A DNA stretch of 64,000 bases from Paenibacillus zeisoli (GTDB lineage: Bacteria > Bacillota > Bacilli > Paenibacillales > Paenibacillaceae). Position 1 is the stretch's first letter; every line of letters begins with the position of its first letter. The notes below the pieces were generated by a model, which worked only from the letters and a program-made list of their open reading frames with translations, did not search any database and was not told where the DNA came from. Positions 7,858-17,638 of the stretch are shown in pieces. The DNA lies in assembly GCF_003994465.1 (NCBI RefSeq), contig NZ_RZNX01000001.1:1124915-1188914 (forward strand), in the 5' to 3' direction. Both the position numbers and the translations under genes were made by a program.

Positions 7858-8991
7858 CTATTCAAGGAAATCTTTAAGCCGTTTACTACGGCTAGGGTGA
7901 CGGAGTTTCCGTAGAGCCTTGGCCTCGATTTGGCGAATTCTTTCCCTTGTAACCCCAAACACTTTGCCCACTTCTTCAAGTGTTCTGGTCCGGCCATCAT
8001 CTAGGCCAAAGCGAAGACGAAGCACATTCTCTTCCCGTTCCGTCAAGGTATCCAGGACATCCTCTAGCTGTTCCTTAAGCAGCTCATATGCCGCCGCGTC
8101 AGCTGGAGCGAGGGCTTCCTGATCTTCAATAAAGTCACCCAGGTGAGAATCGTCCTCTTCCCCGATAGGTGTCTCCAAAGACACAGGCTCCTGGGCAATC
8201 TTCATAATCTCACGAACCTTCTCCACACTGAGTTCCATCTCTGCAGCAATCTCTTCAGGAGCAGGCTCGCGACCTAATTCCTGCAGCAGCTGGCGAGATA
8301 CACGAATCAGCTTGTTAATCGTCTCCACCATGTGGACAGGAATCCGAATGGTTCTGGCCTGGTCTGCAATCGCACGTGTAATCGCTTGACGGATCCACCA
8401 GGTGGCATACGTACTGAATTTGAAGCCCTTCTTGAAGTCGAACTTCTCCACCGCTTTGATGAGTCCCATATTCCCTTCCTGAATCAGATCCAAGAACAGC
8501 ATTCCACGTCCTACATAACGTTTGGCTATACTCACGACGAGACGAAGATTTGCTTCAGCCAGCCGACGTTTGGCTTCCTCATCGCCTTCCTCAATCCGCT
8601 TGGCCAGCTCGATTTCATCATCACCGGACAAGAGAGGAACCCGTCCTATCTCCTTCAGATACATCCGCACCGGGTCGTTAATCTTGATGCCCGGAGGCAG
8701 GGATAGATCATCATCAAAGTTGAAGTCATCCTTGTCTTCCCGCTCACGATCATCATCACCCGGCCGAGAAATAAGTTCCTCATCACTTTCGTTGGATACA
8801 TCAATTCCGAGGTCACCTAATTGTTCAAAGAACTCATCCATTTGTTCAGGATCCTGGTCGAAGGGGGATAACTTCTCAACAATCTCCTTATAGGATAGTG
8901 ATGATTTCTTCTTGCCCTTCTCAATTAACTGGTCCTTCACCTGATCGAGTGTAAGTTCTGTTTCTAGTTCAGCATGCTGATCATTTGCCAT
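7858..8991 (-). CDS. sigA: RNA polymerase primary sigma factor SigA (RpoD)
   Basis: A 377-residue sigma-70 protein of the short Gram-positive type. Region 1.1 is the acidic N-terminus (to about 100). Region 1.2 begins at [11 protein letters not shown], region 2 contains [20 protein letters not shown] and the -10 recognition helix [20 protein letters not shown], region 3 starts with [11 protein letters not shown], and region 4.2 has the helix-turn-helix [20 protein letters not shown], ending KRLKDFLE. It directs the core polymerase to housekeeping promoters. The gene follows dnaG by 33 bases as in the classic Bacillota macromolecular-synthesis operon. Confidence 0.98.
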   Translation of the reverse strand: MANDQHAELETELTLDQVKDQLIEKGKKKSSLSYKEIVEKLSPFDQDPEQMDEFFEQLGDLGIDVSNESDEELISRPGDDDREREDKDDFNFDDDLSLPPGIKINDPVRMYLKEIGRVPLLSGDDEIELAKRIEEGDEEAKRRLAEANLRLVVSIAKRYVGRGMLFLDLIQEGNMGLIKAVEKFDFKKGFKFSTYATWWIRQAITRAIADQARTIRIPVHMVETINKLIRVSRQLLQELGREPAPEEIAAEMELSVEKVREIMKIAQEPVSLETPIGEEDDSHLGDFIEDQEALAPADAAAYELLKEQLEDVLDTLTEREENVLRLRFGLDDGRTRTLEEVGKVFGVTRERIRQIEAKALRKLRHPSRSKRLKDFLE

Positions 8992-9024
8992 TCCTCGACT
9001 CCCTCCTCCCTAGAAACATCCGTG

Positions 9025-10863
9025 CTATTTCTCATTCATCTGTCTCTCTAGGGCTATAATCTCACTTGCTATTTGTGCAGCACCCATGAAGTCACCTGCA
9101 CGTTCCGCAGAGATCATCTGTTCTTTCTTCTGTTCAATCTCCTGCCGAATTGGATACTTGCGAATTTCGCGTATACAGTCATCCAATTCCTGAACCGTCC
9201 ATTCCTGCGGCGTTTCCATCATCGCGATCGAGCTTACGGTTTTCTCCAGCCTGTCATCATGTAAGGAAGAAATAAACCGGCTTGCATCCGGGCTTTTTCC
9301 CTGTGCGTAATAAGCGTATAGATAAGCAGCAACTGCTGCATAATCTTCAATATTGAAACTGTCCCCAAGATGTTGGTTCACATAAGCTGCAACCTCTTCA
9401 TCCTGGAGCATAAAGGACAGCAGCCTTCGCTCAGCGGCATGATAAGCAGGGAGCAATACAGGCGCCTGTGCCTGCCCTTTTTTATGCCTACCATTATTCC
9501 ACCTTTTAGGGTTATTATCCCCATCCTGCTGCTTTTTTTGTAGATCGGTACGGAACTGATTGCATTCCTGCTTCAAGCTCTCGAAGGAAACCTTAAGATC
9601 GGCTGATAATTCCTTCAAATATATTTCTCTCTCCGTTGGAGATTCAATAGGCGCGATGACTTCCATGGCTTCCTTAATGAAGGGTACCTTGGCATCTTCG
9701 CCTGCTCCTAGCATTATATGGTTTTTTTTGAGGTTTATAAGCCTAAATTTGGTTGAGGATACGCTGCCTTCAATAATCTGCCGTATGAAACGTTCGGCTC
9801 CATACTTCTGAATGAACTCATCCGGGTCCAGCCCTTCACTGAGAACAGATATCTTCACTTGAAATCCCGCGGCTTCCAGTATTGGAATGCTCTTGAGTGC
9901 TGCAGCTTGTCCAGCGTTATCCCCGTCATAACACACGATAACCTCGTCAGCCAGATTTCGCAGTATAGCTGCATGACTCTCCGTCAGTGCGGTTCCCATC
10001 GTGGCAACACCATTATGCACCCCAGCTTCACTCGCACTAATCACATCACCGTAACCTTCAAATAGAACAATCTGGCCGGTCTTTCGAATCGATGATTTGG
10101 CCTGATGCAGATTGTAAAGAGTACGGCTCTTAATAAACAGCTTGCTCTCCGGCGAATTCAGATATTTCGGTTGTCCTTCACCCAATATTCGTCCCGCAAA
10201 AGCTATTACCTTCCCAGTCCGGTTATGAATCGGAAAAATGATACGATCCCTGAATCGATCTACATATCCGGAGCCATCTTGTCTTGATGCCAGCAGTCCA
10301 CCTCGCTCCATCGCTCCTAGATCGAAAGATCTTTTGTCCAGAAACTGAACCAGGGTATCCCAGCGTGCAGGGGCATAACCAATTTGAAACTGGTCAATCG
10401 CCTTGTCCGTGAATCCTCTTGCTTTCAAATACTCCATAGCCGGTTTGCCGTGTTCTGTATTCTTCAGAAGGAAATGATACAGCTTGGCACTCCATTCATG
10501 GGCTTGCAGAAGCGCATCCAACTCTGGATTACGCGGGGTATGGTCAGTGCCGGCGGCATCCTTGAACGGAATGTTCGCATCCTCGGCCATAATTCTAACC
10601 GCTTCGGGAAAAGATAACCCCTCGATCTCCATTCTGAACTTGATCGCATTCCCACCCATACCACAGCCGTAGCAGTGAAAAATTTGCCGCTCTGGTGTTA
10701 CCGTAAAGGACGGCGTCTTCTCCGAGTGAAACGGACAAAGACCTTTCAAATATTTCCCCTGCTTGGTCAGATGAACATGCTTGCTTACCGTATCAACGAT
10801 ATCATGCTGTCTAAGCACTGATTCAATGATCTCTTCCGGAATTGTCCCCCGTCCGGTACTCAT
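9025..10863 (-). CDS. dnaG: DNA primase DnaG
   Basis: Start set at ATG 10863 (MSTGRGTIPEEII...), with AAGGTGG just upstream, giving 612 residues; a longer upstream frame has no support. The N-terminal zinc domain has CPFHSEKTPSF and HCYGCG. The catalytic TOPRIM domain shows FEGYGDVISASEAG and VCYDGDNAGQAA. The last 150 residues are the helicase-interacting domain. DnaG makes the RNA primers for lagging-strand synthesis. The linker at about 465-490 (QKKQQDGDNNPKRWNNGRHK) is basic and low-complexity. The gene lies between yqxD and sigA as expected. Confidence 0.97.
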   Translation of the reverse strand: MSTGRGTIPEEIIESVLRQHDIVDTVSKHVHLTKQGKYLKGLCPFHSEKTPSFTVTPERQIFHCYGCGMGGNAIKFRMEIEGLSFPEAVRIMAEDANIPFKDAAGTDHTPRNPELDALLQAHEWSAKLYHFLLKNTEHGKPAMEYLKARGFTDKAIDQFQIGYAPARWDTLVQFLDKRSFDLGAMERGGLLASRQDGSGYVDRFRDRIIFPIHNRTGKVIAFAGRILGEGQPKYLNSPESKLFIKSRTLYNLHQAKSSIRKTGQIVLFEGYGDVISASEAGVHNGVATMGTALTESHAAILRNLADEVIVCYDGDNAGQAAALKSIPILEAAGFQVKISVLSEGLDPDEFIQKYGAERFIRQIIEGSVSSTKFRLINLKKNHIMLGAGEDAKVPFIKEAMEVIAPIESPTEREIYLKELSADLKVSFESLKQECNQFRTDLQKKQQDGDNNPKRWNNGRHKKGQAQAPVLLPAYHAAERRLLSFMLQDEEVAAYVNQHLGDSFNIEDYAAVAAYLYAYYAQGKSPDASRFISSLHDDRLEKTVSSIAMMETPQEWTVQELDDCIREIRKYPIRQEIEQKKEQMISAERAGDFMGAAQIASEIIALERQMNEK

Positions 10864-10996
10864 CTTAACCACCTTCGTCTCTTCTAAATGGAATGAACTT
10901 ATGACTCCAAGACCTGATTGCTCATTCTCAAGAGAATGGTTATATGGAACGGCTGAATGATGTACACATTCCATATAACACGTAAATTATAATTCG

Positions 10997-11452
10997 CTAA
11001 AATCCAGCGTTCTCCTGCAAATCAAGTAAAACTTTTGTCAATTCCTGTTGGAACGCCTGCCGGTCCTCATCCGTAAAAGGTTTGGGCCCCTTGGCATATT
11101 TACCGCCTCTTCTTGCCTTGGCATGGTAATGCCTCCGCTCTAGAAGATAGTCAATATTGCCGCTGTGATAGCTTTCTCCACGGGGTGAAAGCACAGCGCA
11201 GGACTTGGCCAGCGCTAGAGCAGCTAGACCATAGTCCTGCGTGATAACAACATCTCCTGAAGCAATATGATTGGCGATAAACAAATCGGCACTCTGGGAA
11301 CTCCGGTCCACCTGGATTACGGAGACTCCTTCTTCGGCACGAAGAACGTGATCGTAGGAGGAGACCATAAGAACCGGAACATTTAGACTGCGGCCGGTCC
11401 GGCTGATCTCATCTTTTACAGGGCAGGAATCGCCATCTACTACAATTCTCAT
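10997..11452 (-). CDS. yqxD: YaiI/YqxD family protein (UPF0178)
   Basis: A 151-residue protein starting MRIVVDGDSCPVKDEI, with the family blocks GDVVITQDYGLAALAL in the middle and RRGGKYAKGPKPFTDEDR near the C-terminus. These acidic motifs give it a PIN-like nuclease appearance, but no activity is established. yqxD directly ahead of dnaG is the standard Bacillus arrangement. Confidence 0.93.
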   Translation of the reverse strand: MRIVVDGDSCPVKDEISRTGRSLNVPVLMVSSYDHVLRAEEGVSVIQVDRSSQSADLFIANHIASGDVVITQDYGLAALALAKSCAVLSPRGESYHSGNIDYLLERRHYHAKARRGGKYAKGPKPFTDEDRQAFQQELTKVLLDLQENAGF

Positions 11453-11499
11453 TGTACTCGCTCCCGCACTTTGTCAAGTGTATTCCGATTTATTATATG

Positions 11500-11581
11500 G
11501 TTCCTGCTTATTTATTATATACGTGAAGTTCCAGCTTATTTATATATACGCGATGTTTCAGCTTATTTATATATACGCGAA
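11500..11581. repeat. 27-28-bp AT-rich tandem repeat, three copies
   Basis: Three head-to-tail units at 11500-11527, 11528-11554 and 11555-11581 share the plus-strand pattern GTTYC-GCTTATTTAT-ATATACG-GA; a degenerate partial unit precedes them. Copies 2 and 3 differ at only a few positions. On the minus strand the units carry TATA-rich stretches that resemble -10 boxes. The block fills the gap between glyS and yqxD. Confidence 0.88.
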
Positions 11582-11619
11582 TTCAAGCAAATCTCCTGCT
11601 GCTCTCGAATAGAACTGTT

Positions 11620-13701
11620 CTAAGCCCAGACCAGCTTGCTGAAATCGGCAAATGTCTTTAAATCCTCATCGATTGCGGCAAGAAGTGCAAGACGATTGTT
11701 CCGGATCCGCTCATCCTCTGCCATAACCATTACAGAATCGAAAAAGCCTGTAATGCTCGGCTTCAAGCTGCTGAGCAGTTCGAGCGCCCCAGCTGAATTA
11801 CTAGCCGACAGCTGCTGGCGGTATTCACCTGACACTTTCTGCCACGCAGAATACAGGTTCTTCTCTGCTTCTTCCTGAAGCAGATCGGATCTGACTTTCT
11901 CGGCAGATGCTTTGGAGGCTAGATTGCTAACACGGTTAAAGGATTCAACCGTCGTCTTGAATTCGGAGTCCGCATTAACCGTATCCATCAAAGCTGTTCC
12001 GCGTGCTACAACAGACACTACATCGTCATAACCAGCGGCAATGACGGCATCGACCACATCATAACGCAGGCTACTGTCTGATAAGGTCTTCTTGACACGA
12101 AGTCCGAAGAAATCAAGCAGGTCCTTGCGAATCTCAAGAGCTGAACGCTTCAGAATGCCCATATCCTCATGAACGTCCAGTGCAATTGTAAAGATATCTG
12201 AAAGCAGCAGCGGAAGCTTGTGCTCTAGAACAATCTGCACAATACCCGCTGCCTGACGGCGAAGCGCGTAAGGGTCCTGGGACCCGGTAGGGATGATGCC
12301 GATTGAGAAGCAGCCGGCAATCGTATCCATTTTATCAGCAATACTGACAATCGCTCCAACCATGGATGCTGGTACGGAATCTCCTGCAAATCTTGGCTGG
12401 TAATGCTCGAAGATCCCTTTAGCCACTGCCTCCGGTTCGCCAGCTTTGCGAGCATAGTCTTCTCCCATCACACCTTGAAGCTCAGGGAATTCATATACCA
12501 TTTGGGTGACCAGATCGAATTTGCAAACTTCGGCCGTACGGCTAACCTCTTCGACGGTGCTGGTCTCCAGACTCAGCTTCTCAGATAGGCTGTCCGCGAT
12601 CCGGCGGATACGGCGAACCTTATCACCAACGGTTCCTAGTTCCTCGTGGAATATAATGCTCTCAAGCTTGGAAAGGGCATCCTTAATCGGCATCTTCTGA
12701 TCCTCTTCATAGAAGAACTTAGCGTCAGACAGACGCGCACGAAGAACCTTCTCATTCCCTTTGGCAATCGTATCAAGAGCCACCGAACCACCATTGCGCA
12801 CCGTTACGAAGTAAGGAAGCAATGAACCTTGGCTATCCAGTACAGGGAAGTACCGCTGATGCTCACGCATGGAAGTAATGAGCACTTCTTGCGGGATGTT
12901 CAGGAAAGATTCCTCGAACGTTCCGAACAGCACGGTTGGCACTTCTACAAGGAACAGCACCTCTTCAAGCAGATCTTCTTTTACGGCAATATTCCAGCTC
13001 TTGGACCGTGCAAGCTCTTCAATTTGAGAAGAAATCAGCTGCTCCCGTTCATTCACATCGACAATGACATGCTGGGCACGCAGAGCTTCGATGTATGCGG
13101 AGGGTTCGGAGATAACCGTGTCCGTTCCAAGGAAACGATGTCCCCGGCTCACATTGCCTGATTTCACATCTGTAATTTCGATATCAATGATATCTTTACC
13201 GAATAAAGCAACAAGCCAGCGAATCGGACGCACGAATTTGAATTCATGAGTGCCCCATCGCATGTTTTTGGGGAAAGTCATCGAATGAAGTATGCCCAAA
13301 AGTCCTTCCGCCAAAATAGCTGAGGTCTCGATTCCCGTTGTGCTCTTGCTTACATAGATATATTCAGTGCCGCCCAGATCTTTGAAAGTGAACTGTTCTG
13401 GATCGACGCCTTGACTGCGGGCGAAGCCAAGCGCTGCTTTGCTCCACTGGCCGTTCTCATCCAGGGCGATCTTGCGGGATGGTCCCTTCACTTCTTCGTG
13501 AACATCTTCCTGCTTCTCAGCCACGTCTTGAACAATAACAGCAAGACGTCTTGGCGTTGCAAAAGCCTGTACTTCTCCATGCGTAATCACTGAGTCTGCC
13601 AGCCACTTCACCATGCGGTCTTTAAGCTGATCCATCGCCGCGCGGATGAACCGGGCAGGAACCTCTTCAAGTCCAATCTCAAATAATAAATCTTTAGCCA
13701 C
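11620..13701 (-). CDS. glyS: Glycyl-tRNA synthetase beta subunit
   Basis: A 693-residue beta subunit beginning [20 protein letters not shown] from GTG 13701, which overlaps the end of glyQ by eight bases. Family landmarks include [12 protein letters not shown], the [19 protein letters not shown] segment, [12 protein letters not shown] and an HD-like internal region; the C-terminus is the helical anticodon-binding domain ([19 protein letters not shown]). Together with GlyQ it forms the heterotetrameric bacterial-type enzyme that charges tRNA-Gly. It is expressed behind the glycine T-box. Confidence 0.97.
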   Translation of the reverse strand: MAKDLLFEIGLEEVPARFIRAAMDQLKDRMVKWLADSVITHGEVQAFATPRRLAVIVQDVAEKQEDVHEEVKGPSRKIALDENGQWSKAALGFARSQGVDPEQFTFKDLGGTEYIYVSKSTTGIETSAILAEGLLGILHSMTFPKNMRWGTHEFKFVRPIRWLVALFGKDIIDIEITDVKSGNVSRGHRFLGTDTVISEPSAYIEALRAQHVIVDVNEREQLISSQIEELARSKSWNIAVKEDLLEEVLFLVEVPTVLFGTFEESFLNIPQEVLITSMREHQRYFPVLDSQGSLLPYFVTVRNGGSVALDTIAKGNEKVLRARLSDAKFFYEEDQKMPIKDALSKLESIIFHEELGTVGDKVRRIRRIADSLSEKLSLETSTVEEVSRTAEVCKFDLVTQMVYEFPELQGVMGEDYARKAGEPEAVAKGIFEHYQPRFAGDSVPASMVGAIVSIADKMDTIAGCFSIGIIPTGSQDPYALRRQAAGIVQIVLEHKLPLLLSDIFTIALDVHEDMGILKRSALEIRKDLLDFFGLRVKKTLSDSSLRYDVVDAVIAAGYDDVVSVVARGTALMDTVNADSEFKTTVESFNRVSNLASKASAEKVRSDLLQEEAEKNLYSAWQKVSGEYRQQLSASNSAGALELLSSLKPSITGFFDSVMVMAEDERIRNNRLALLAAIDEDLKTFADFSKLVWA

Positions 13702-14581
13702 GGGTTACTCCCCCTTTCTTAAGCAGCGGGAAGCCCAGCTTCTCGCGTTCCTCCATATAAGTGGCAGCCACTTGACGGGCAAGGTTACGTACACGCGTAA
13801 TATACCCGGTTCTTTCCGTTACACTGATGGCACCGCGTGCATCCAGCAGGTTGAACGTATGTGAGCATTTCAGTACATAATCATAAGCCGGGAACACCAA
13901 ATGCTCTTCCATCGCCTTATTTGCTTCCTGCTCGTACATATTGAACAACGTGAACAGCATCTTGGTGTCGGATACCTCAAACGTGTATTTGGAATGCTCA
14001 TATTCCGGATGCTTGAATACATCACCGTAGGTAATTCCATCCACCCATTCAAGATCAAATACATTCTCTTTCTCTTGAATGTAGGAAGCCAGACGCTCCA
14101 TACCATACGTTATTTCAACAGCCACAGGGCTGGTCTCGATTCCGCCAACCTGTTGGAAGTAGGTGAACTGGGTAATTTCCATACCATCGAGCCATACTTC
14201 CCAGCCCAGACCCGCACAGCCCAAAGAAGGGTTCTCCCAGTTATCTTCCACGAATCTAATGTCATGCTGCAGGGCGTCTACGCCCAGTGCCTTCAGACTT
14301 TCCAAATAAATTTCCTGGATATTGTCCGGGGATGGCTTAATAATAACTTGGAACTGATGATGCTGATACAACCGGTTCGGGTTCTCCCCATACCGTCCAT
14401 CTGACGGTCTGCGGGACGGCTCCACATAAGCTACCTTCCAAGGTTCCGGACCAAGGGAACGCAGGAAAGTCATCGGGTTCATCGTACCCGCACCCTTCTC
14501 CGTGTCATAAGGCTGAACAATAATGCAGTTATGTTCGGCCCAGAACTGCTGCAGTGTAAGAATCATTTGCTGAAAATTCAT
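13694..14581 (-). CDS. glyQ: Glycyl-tRNA synthetase alpha subunit
   Basis: A 295-residue catalytic subunit. The start is the ATG at 14581 ([14 protein letters not shown]), with AAGGAG about ten bases upstream; an upstream ATG at 14588-14590 is too close to that site. Class II motifs are visible: [32 protein letters not shown] and [12 protein letters not shown]. It binds glycine, ATP and the acceptor end. Controlled by the T-box leader at 14657-14910 and coupled to glyS. Confidence 0.97.
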   Translation of the reverse strand: MNFQQMILTLQQFWAEHNCIIVQPYDTEKGAGTMNPMTFLRSLGPEPWKVAYVEPSRRPSDGRYGENPNRLYQHHQFQVIIKPSPDNIQEIYLESLKALGVDALQHDIRFVEDNWENPSLGCAGLGWEVWLDGMEITQFTYFQQVGGIETSPVAVEITYGMERLASYIQEKENVFDLEWVDGITYGDVFKHPEYEHSKYTFEVSDTKMLFTLFNMYEQEANKAMEEHLVFPAYDYVLKCSHTFNLLDARGAISVTERTGYITRVRNLARQVAATYMEEREKLGFPLLKKGGVTRG

Positions 14582-14656
14582 GAACACCATTCTCCTTTAC
14601 GTATCTATTGGACGCAGTGGGCGGGAATTGAATTGACACTACCTAAGCACAGCAAA

Positions 14657-14910
14657 AAGCTCCCGTCCCTACGCCTGCTGTACAGACATAGGGACGAGAG
14701 CTGTTCCCGCGGTTCCACCCTACTTGATCCAGCTGAACTGCAAGTTAATCCGCAGTGCTTCGCTGTATCCACTTTTCCGTTCGTTTCATGCTCCCGGGTG
14801 CCCTTTCATGAATTCGTTCTTTCGGGCTTCCACCATCCCCGAATCGCTTGAATCAAGAACCGCAACTCATTACTTTCCCGTTCAACGCATGTTCTCTGTA
14901 AGAGAATTTC
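14657..14910 (-). promoter_or_regulatory. T-box riboswitch leader (glycine) of glyQS
   Basis: The leader between the promoter and glyQ contains the invariant T-box GGGTGGAACCGCGGGAAC-like block (14720-14707) that pairs with the uncharged tRNA 3' end, followed by a long terminator stem (GCTCTCGTCCCTA with TAGGGACGGGAGC, 14702-14657) and a T run. Upstream is a stem I with the apical GGATGGTGGAAG element. The candidate specifier is GGC at 14802-14800, a glycine codon, in the context AAAGGGCACC. The RNA senses uncharged tRNA-Gly and allows read-through into glyQS. T-box assignment is certain; the exact specifier position is inferred. Confidence 0.93.
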
Positions 14911-14916
14911 TAATCA

Positions 14917-14945
14917 ATAATAAATGATTTCATGGTGTTAGTCAA
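14917..14945 (-). promoter_or_regulatory. Sigma-A type promoter of glyQS
   Basis: On the minus strand TTGACT (14945-14940), a 17-base spacer and TATTAT (14922-14917). Transcription would start near 14910, at the T-box leader. Confidence 0.75.
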
Positions 14946-14957
14946 ACTCAGCTTCAG

Positions 14958-15710
14958 CTATTCGAGTTCGTATTTATCCAGCTGGTCTAAGAAACGCTGT
15001 GTTTTCAGGTTAAGACTAAGCTGGGCATCCATAAAAGCACGCATAATCACTTTCATCTCTGCTTTTGTGCTGTCTTTGACGTCAATGTTTCCAAGACGTC
15101 TCAGATCCAGCTTGGCAAAAAGTCTTAGCAGCTTGAGCGTACCCGGTGTAACCGTCATCCCCGAAGGGTCATGATGCTTGCATCTTCGGCACAGGACACC
15201 ACCCAGTCTGGGGCTGACCACAGCTGGCTCGTCCTCACTTCCGCAGGATACGCATTGATCGAGAACAGGTCCGTAGCCTGCGGCCTGAAGTATTTTCATT
15301 TCGAACAAATGCACGGTAACCTGTGGATCTTTTCCCGAGGTCAAAGCCTCCAGACAAGCCTTAAGCTGGTTGAACCAGAATGCGCCTACTTCCTCATCCT
15401 GCAGTGTTCGATCGAGCAGTTCGCAGGCATAGGAAGCATAAGAGGCCAAGATCAGGTCTTCACGCAAAAGATGGTGAGATTCCAGAATCTCACCTTGATT
15501 TAAAGTACCCAGTCCGTTTCCCGTGCGGAAAAACAGATATTCCCCATTCGTAAAAGGCTGAGTCAGCGCAGCGTGGCGGCTTTTCGATTTCTTCGCACCC
15601 CGTACAAGCACTCCGATCTTACCATGAGTGGCCGTACAGATCGTAATAATCTTATTCCCCTCACCGTAATCCATGCTGCGGATGACAATCCCCTCCACCC
15701 TGTATAGCAT
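14958..15710 (-). CDS. recO: DNA repair protein RecO
   Basis: A 250-residue protein: N-terminal OB-fold (MLYRVEGIVIRSMDYGEGN), a helical middle, and a zinc-binding motif with Cys pairs CVSCGSEDE and LCRRCKHHD. RecO works with RecR to load RecA on SSB-coated DNA. It follows era and yqzL in the normal Bacillus order. Confidence 0.95.
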   Translation of the reverse strand: MLYRVEGIVIRSMDYGEGNKIITICTATHGKIGVLVRGAKKSKSRHAALTQPFTNGEYLFFRTGNGLGTLNQGEILESHHLLREDLILASYASYACELLDRTLQDEEVGAFWFNQLKACLEALTSGKDPQVTVHLFEMKILQAAGYGPVLDQCVSCGSEDEPAVVSPRLGGVLCRRCKHHDPSGMTVTPGTLKLLRLFAKLDLRRLGNIDVKDSTKAEMKVIMRAFMDAQLSLNLKTQRFLDQLDKYELE

Positions 15711-15748
15711 GTATCCTCCCCCAAGCTCTCCCTGATGTTCACAAGCGA

Positions 15749-15886
15749 TTAATTCGCTTCCTCTTCAAGGATCAATTCATCCACGACCTCCGGCTCTTGT
15801 TCTGCATGAACCGTGGCCGCTTTGTAAAGCAGGTAAGCATCTACATCTCCACTGTTCGAAAAATAATTCCACGAAAAATCACGCAT
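15749..15886 (-). CDS. yqzL: YqzL family small protein
   Basis: A 45-residue frame, MRDFSWNYFSNSGDVDAYLL at its start, ending EEEAN. The ATG at 15886 has GGAGAGG about ten bases upstream. The opening M-x-DF-W-x-F-x-x-(T/S)G-x-(I/V)DAYLL matches YqzL, a tiny protein encoded between era and recO in Bacillus. The acidic C-terminal tail is not conserved. Function unknown. Confidence 0.85.
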   Translation of the reverse strand: MRDFSWNYFSNSGDVDAYLLYKAATVHAEQEPEVVDELILEEEAN

Positions 15887-15988
15887 ACGTACTCATCCTC
15901 TCCTCGAAAATGACGCTGCATTTACGAGATTAGGATGTGCTGTGGAATCCGATCTATGTGTTGCAATAACTCCCAGTATACAATTACC

Positions 15989-16888
15989 CTAAGAGTTCTT
16001 GTGGAATCCAAGGTCCTTTAGAACCCGGTCCTGGTTACGCCAATCCTTCTTCACTTTAACCCATAGTTCCAGGAAGATCTTTGAGCCTAGGAGATTCTCG
16101 ATATCCTTACGGGCCAAGCGTCCCACTTCCTTAAGCATGGCGCCTTGCTTGCCGATAATAATGCCTTTTTGCGAATCCCGTTCAACAAAAATTACCGCGG
16201 AGATATGAACTACCCCATTTCCCTCCACTTTCATATCCTCAATCGTGACCGCAATGGAATGCGGGACCTCCTCACGAGTATTCAGAAGAATCTTCTCCCG
16301 AATCAGCTCCGCGCATACGAACTGCTCCGGGTGATCCGTGATCTGATCTTCAGGATAATACTGAGGACCTTCCGGCAAATATTTGGTGATCTGCTCAAGC
16401 ATAGTGTTGACGTTGTTGCCATGCATCGCAGAGATCGGAATAATCTCCGCAAAATCATTCAGCTTCCGGTATTCCTCAATTAGAGGAAGCAGCTGCTCGG
16501 GCTCTATTTTGTCAATTTTATTGAGGATTAGAATGACCGGTGTACGGATCCCTTTGAGACGCTCGATAATGAACCGGTCACCGCCCCCGAACCCTTCTGA
16601 GGCATCGGCAAGGAATAACACGGCTTCCACCTCGCCCAGGGTGTTAAGAGCTGTCTGATTCATGAAGTCACCCAGCTTGGACTGGCGTTTATGAATTCCT
16701 GGCGTGTCCAGGAATACAATTTGCATCTCCGGAGTCGTATAGACACCATGAATTTTGTTGCGGGTAGTCTGAGGTTTGTCGGACATAATGGCAATTTTCT
16801 GCCCAATGACTTGGTTCATTAATGTCGATTTGCCTACATTGGGACGCCCGACGATGGCTACGAAGCCGGATTTGAATTTAGGTTTCAT
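15989..16888 (-). CDS. era: GTPase Era
   Basis: A 299-residue GTPase from ATG 16888 ([14 protein letters not shown]), behind AAAGGAG; a longer open frame reaches back to 17128 through the GC-rich repeat region but lacks a start signal and is not part of the family. GTP motifs: GRPNVGKST (G1), FLDTPGIHK (G3) and LNKIDK (G4). The C-terminal KH domain includes [15 protein letters not shown]. Era binds the 3' end of 16S rRNA and helps 30S assembly; ybeY lies close upstream. Confidence 0.97.
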   Translation of the reverse strand: MKPKFKSGFVAIVGRPNVGKSTLMNQVIGQKIAIMSDKPQTTRNKIHGVYTTPEMQIVFLDTPGIHKRQSKLGDFMNQTALNTLGEVEAVLFLADASEGFGGGDRFIIERLKGIRTPVILILNKIDKIEPEQLLPLIEEYRKLNDFAEIIPISAMHGNNVNTMLEQITKYLPEGPQYYPEDQITDHPEQFVCAELIREKILLNTREEVPHSIAVTIEDMKVEGNGVVHISAVIFVERDSQKGIIIGKQGAMLKEVGRLARKDIENLLGSKIFLELWVKVKKDWRNQDRVLKDLGFHKNS

Positions 16889-17029
16889 TTGGAGTGCTCC
16901 TTTTGTAGTTTCATACCCACCCAAACCCTCCCTGCTTAGGGAGGGCCCCAAGGGCTCTGCCCTCTGGACACCCTGTGGTTTGGCGGAATGGGGGTAGTTG
17001 GGTGCGCCTGGGCTGCTGTTGGGGCAATG

Positions 17030-17151
17030 AGCCGCTTGCCGCCCCTGCGGGGCCCGCTTTACTTTCGGCGCTCCTGCCGGTACCTGTGAAATAAGTGCGG
17101 TAAGCCGCTTGTCGTCCCTTCGGGACACGCTTTACTTGCAGTGCACCGGCG
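17030..17151. repeat. Imperfect ~50-bp direct repeat in the era-dgkA gap
   Basis: Two diverged copies (about 17030-17081 and 17100-17151) share AGCCGCTTG-CG-CCCT-CGGG-C-CGCTTTACTT followed by a GC-rich tail ending CGG. Each contains a small CCC-TKC-GGG hairpin. The 750 bases between era and dgkA (16889-17638) contain no gene I can support; they are filled by this repeat, the 72-bp duplication and the structured element listed next. Confidence 0.65.
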
Positions 17152-17181
17152 GGAGCGTTTTTGTGTTTGTGCGTGCTGGGA

Positions 17182-17357
17182 GGCGCTGTCCCGGCGGGCT
17201 GCGCTCTTGTTCGGCGCACAAACCCATGCGGGGGTGCGCCGTTCGTGCGCGGTGGCGCTGTCCCTGCGGGATGCGCTCTTGTTCGGCGCACAAACCCATG
17301 CGGGGGTGCGCCGTTCGTGCGCGGTGGCGCTGTCCCTGCGGGATGCGCTTTTGTTCG
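17182..17357. repeat. 72-bp GC-rich tandem repeat, about 2.4 copies
   Basis: Copies at 17182-17253, 17254-17325 and a partial 17326-17357, starting GGCGCTGTCCC. Copies 1 and 2 differ at only a few bases in the first 20. Because 72 is a multiple of three, several frames stay open through it, which produces spurious open frames on both strands. Base composition is much richer in GC than the flanking genes. Confidence 0.9.
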
Positions 17358-17427
17358 AGCACAGATCTTCGTTCTGGTGGTTATCTACCTAAAATGCTTA
17401 GAAAAACAACATATCAAAAGGCGTAAC

Positions 17428-17586
17428 GGAGGGGAAGCTTGGAACTGTAGGAGCGAACGCGATCGCCTACAAGCTTTCTGAAAGAAAGCTGCATCGGAAG
17501 CATAAGCTTTGTCTCCGGATTTCAACCGCTATGCTTATAGTTCAAGAAATCTGGAGACAACAGCGGCCGAAAGTCCAAGTATCCTC
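17428..17586. other. Structured intergenic element, copy 1
   Basis: An outer imperfect stem (GGAGGGGAAGCTTGGAACT at 17428-17446 with AGTCCAAGTATCCTC at 17572-17586) encloses a GCGA...TCGC hairpin and a long stem TTGTCTCCGGATTTC/GAAATCTGGAGACAA ending before CAGCGGCCG. The same order of parts and similar sequence occur at 42785-42897. It also contains an extra AAGCTTTCTGAAAGAAAGCT hairpin that the other copy lacks. Confidence 0.65.
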
Positions 17587-17638
17587 GTAGTTACGACCGT
17601 ACATATATTATAATTTCAAGCTCGTCTTATATTTTTGG

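Noticed and set aside
10864..10974. N-terminal extension of DnaG of 37 residues
   Set aside because: Primases begin directly before the zinc domain; the ATG at 10863 has a ribosome site and the extension does not resemble the family.
16889..17128. N-terminal extension of Era of about 80 residues
   Set aside because: The extension reads through GC-rich repeat sequence; the ATG at 16888 has a good ribosome site and gives the normal family length.
17182..17357. Possible CRISPR array
   Set aside because: The units are directly abutting, without unique spacers between short repeats, and no cas genes are present.
16911..17481. Several overlapping open frames on both strands in the GC-rich gap
   Set aside because: The 72-bp unit is a multiple of three and GC-rich, which keeps many frames open; none has a supported start or family match.
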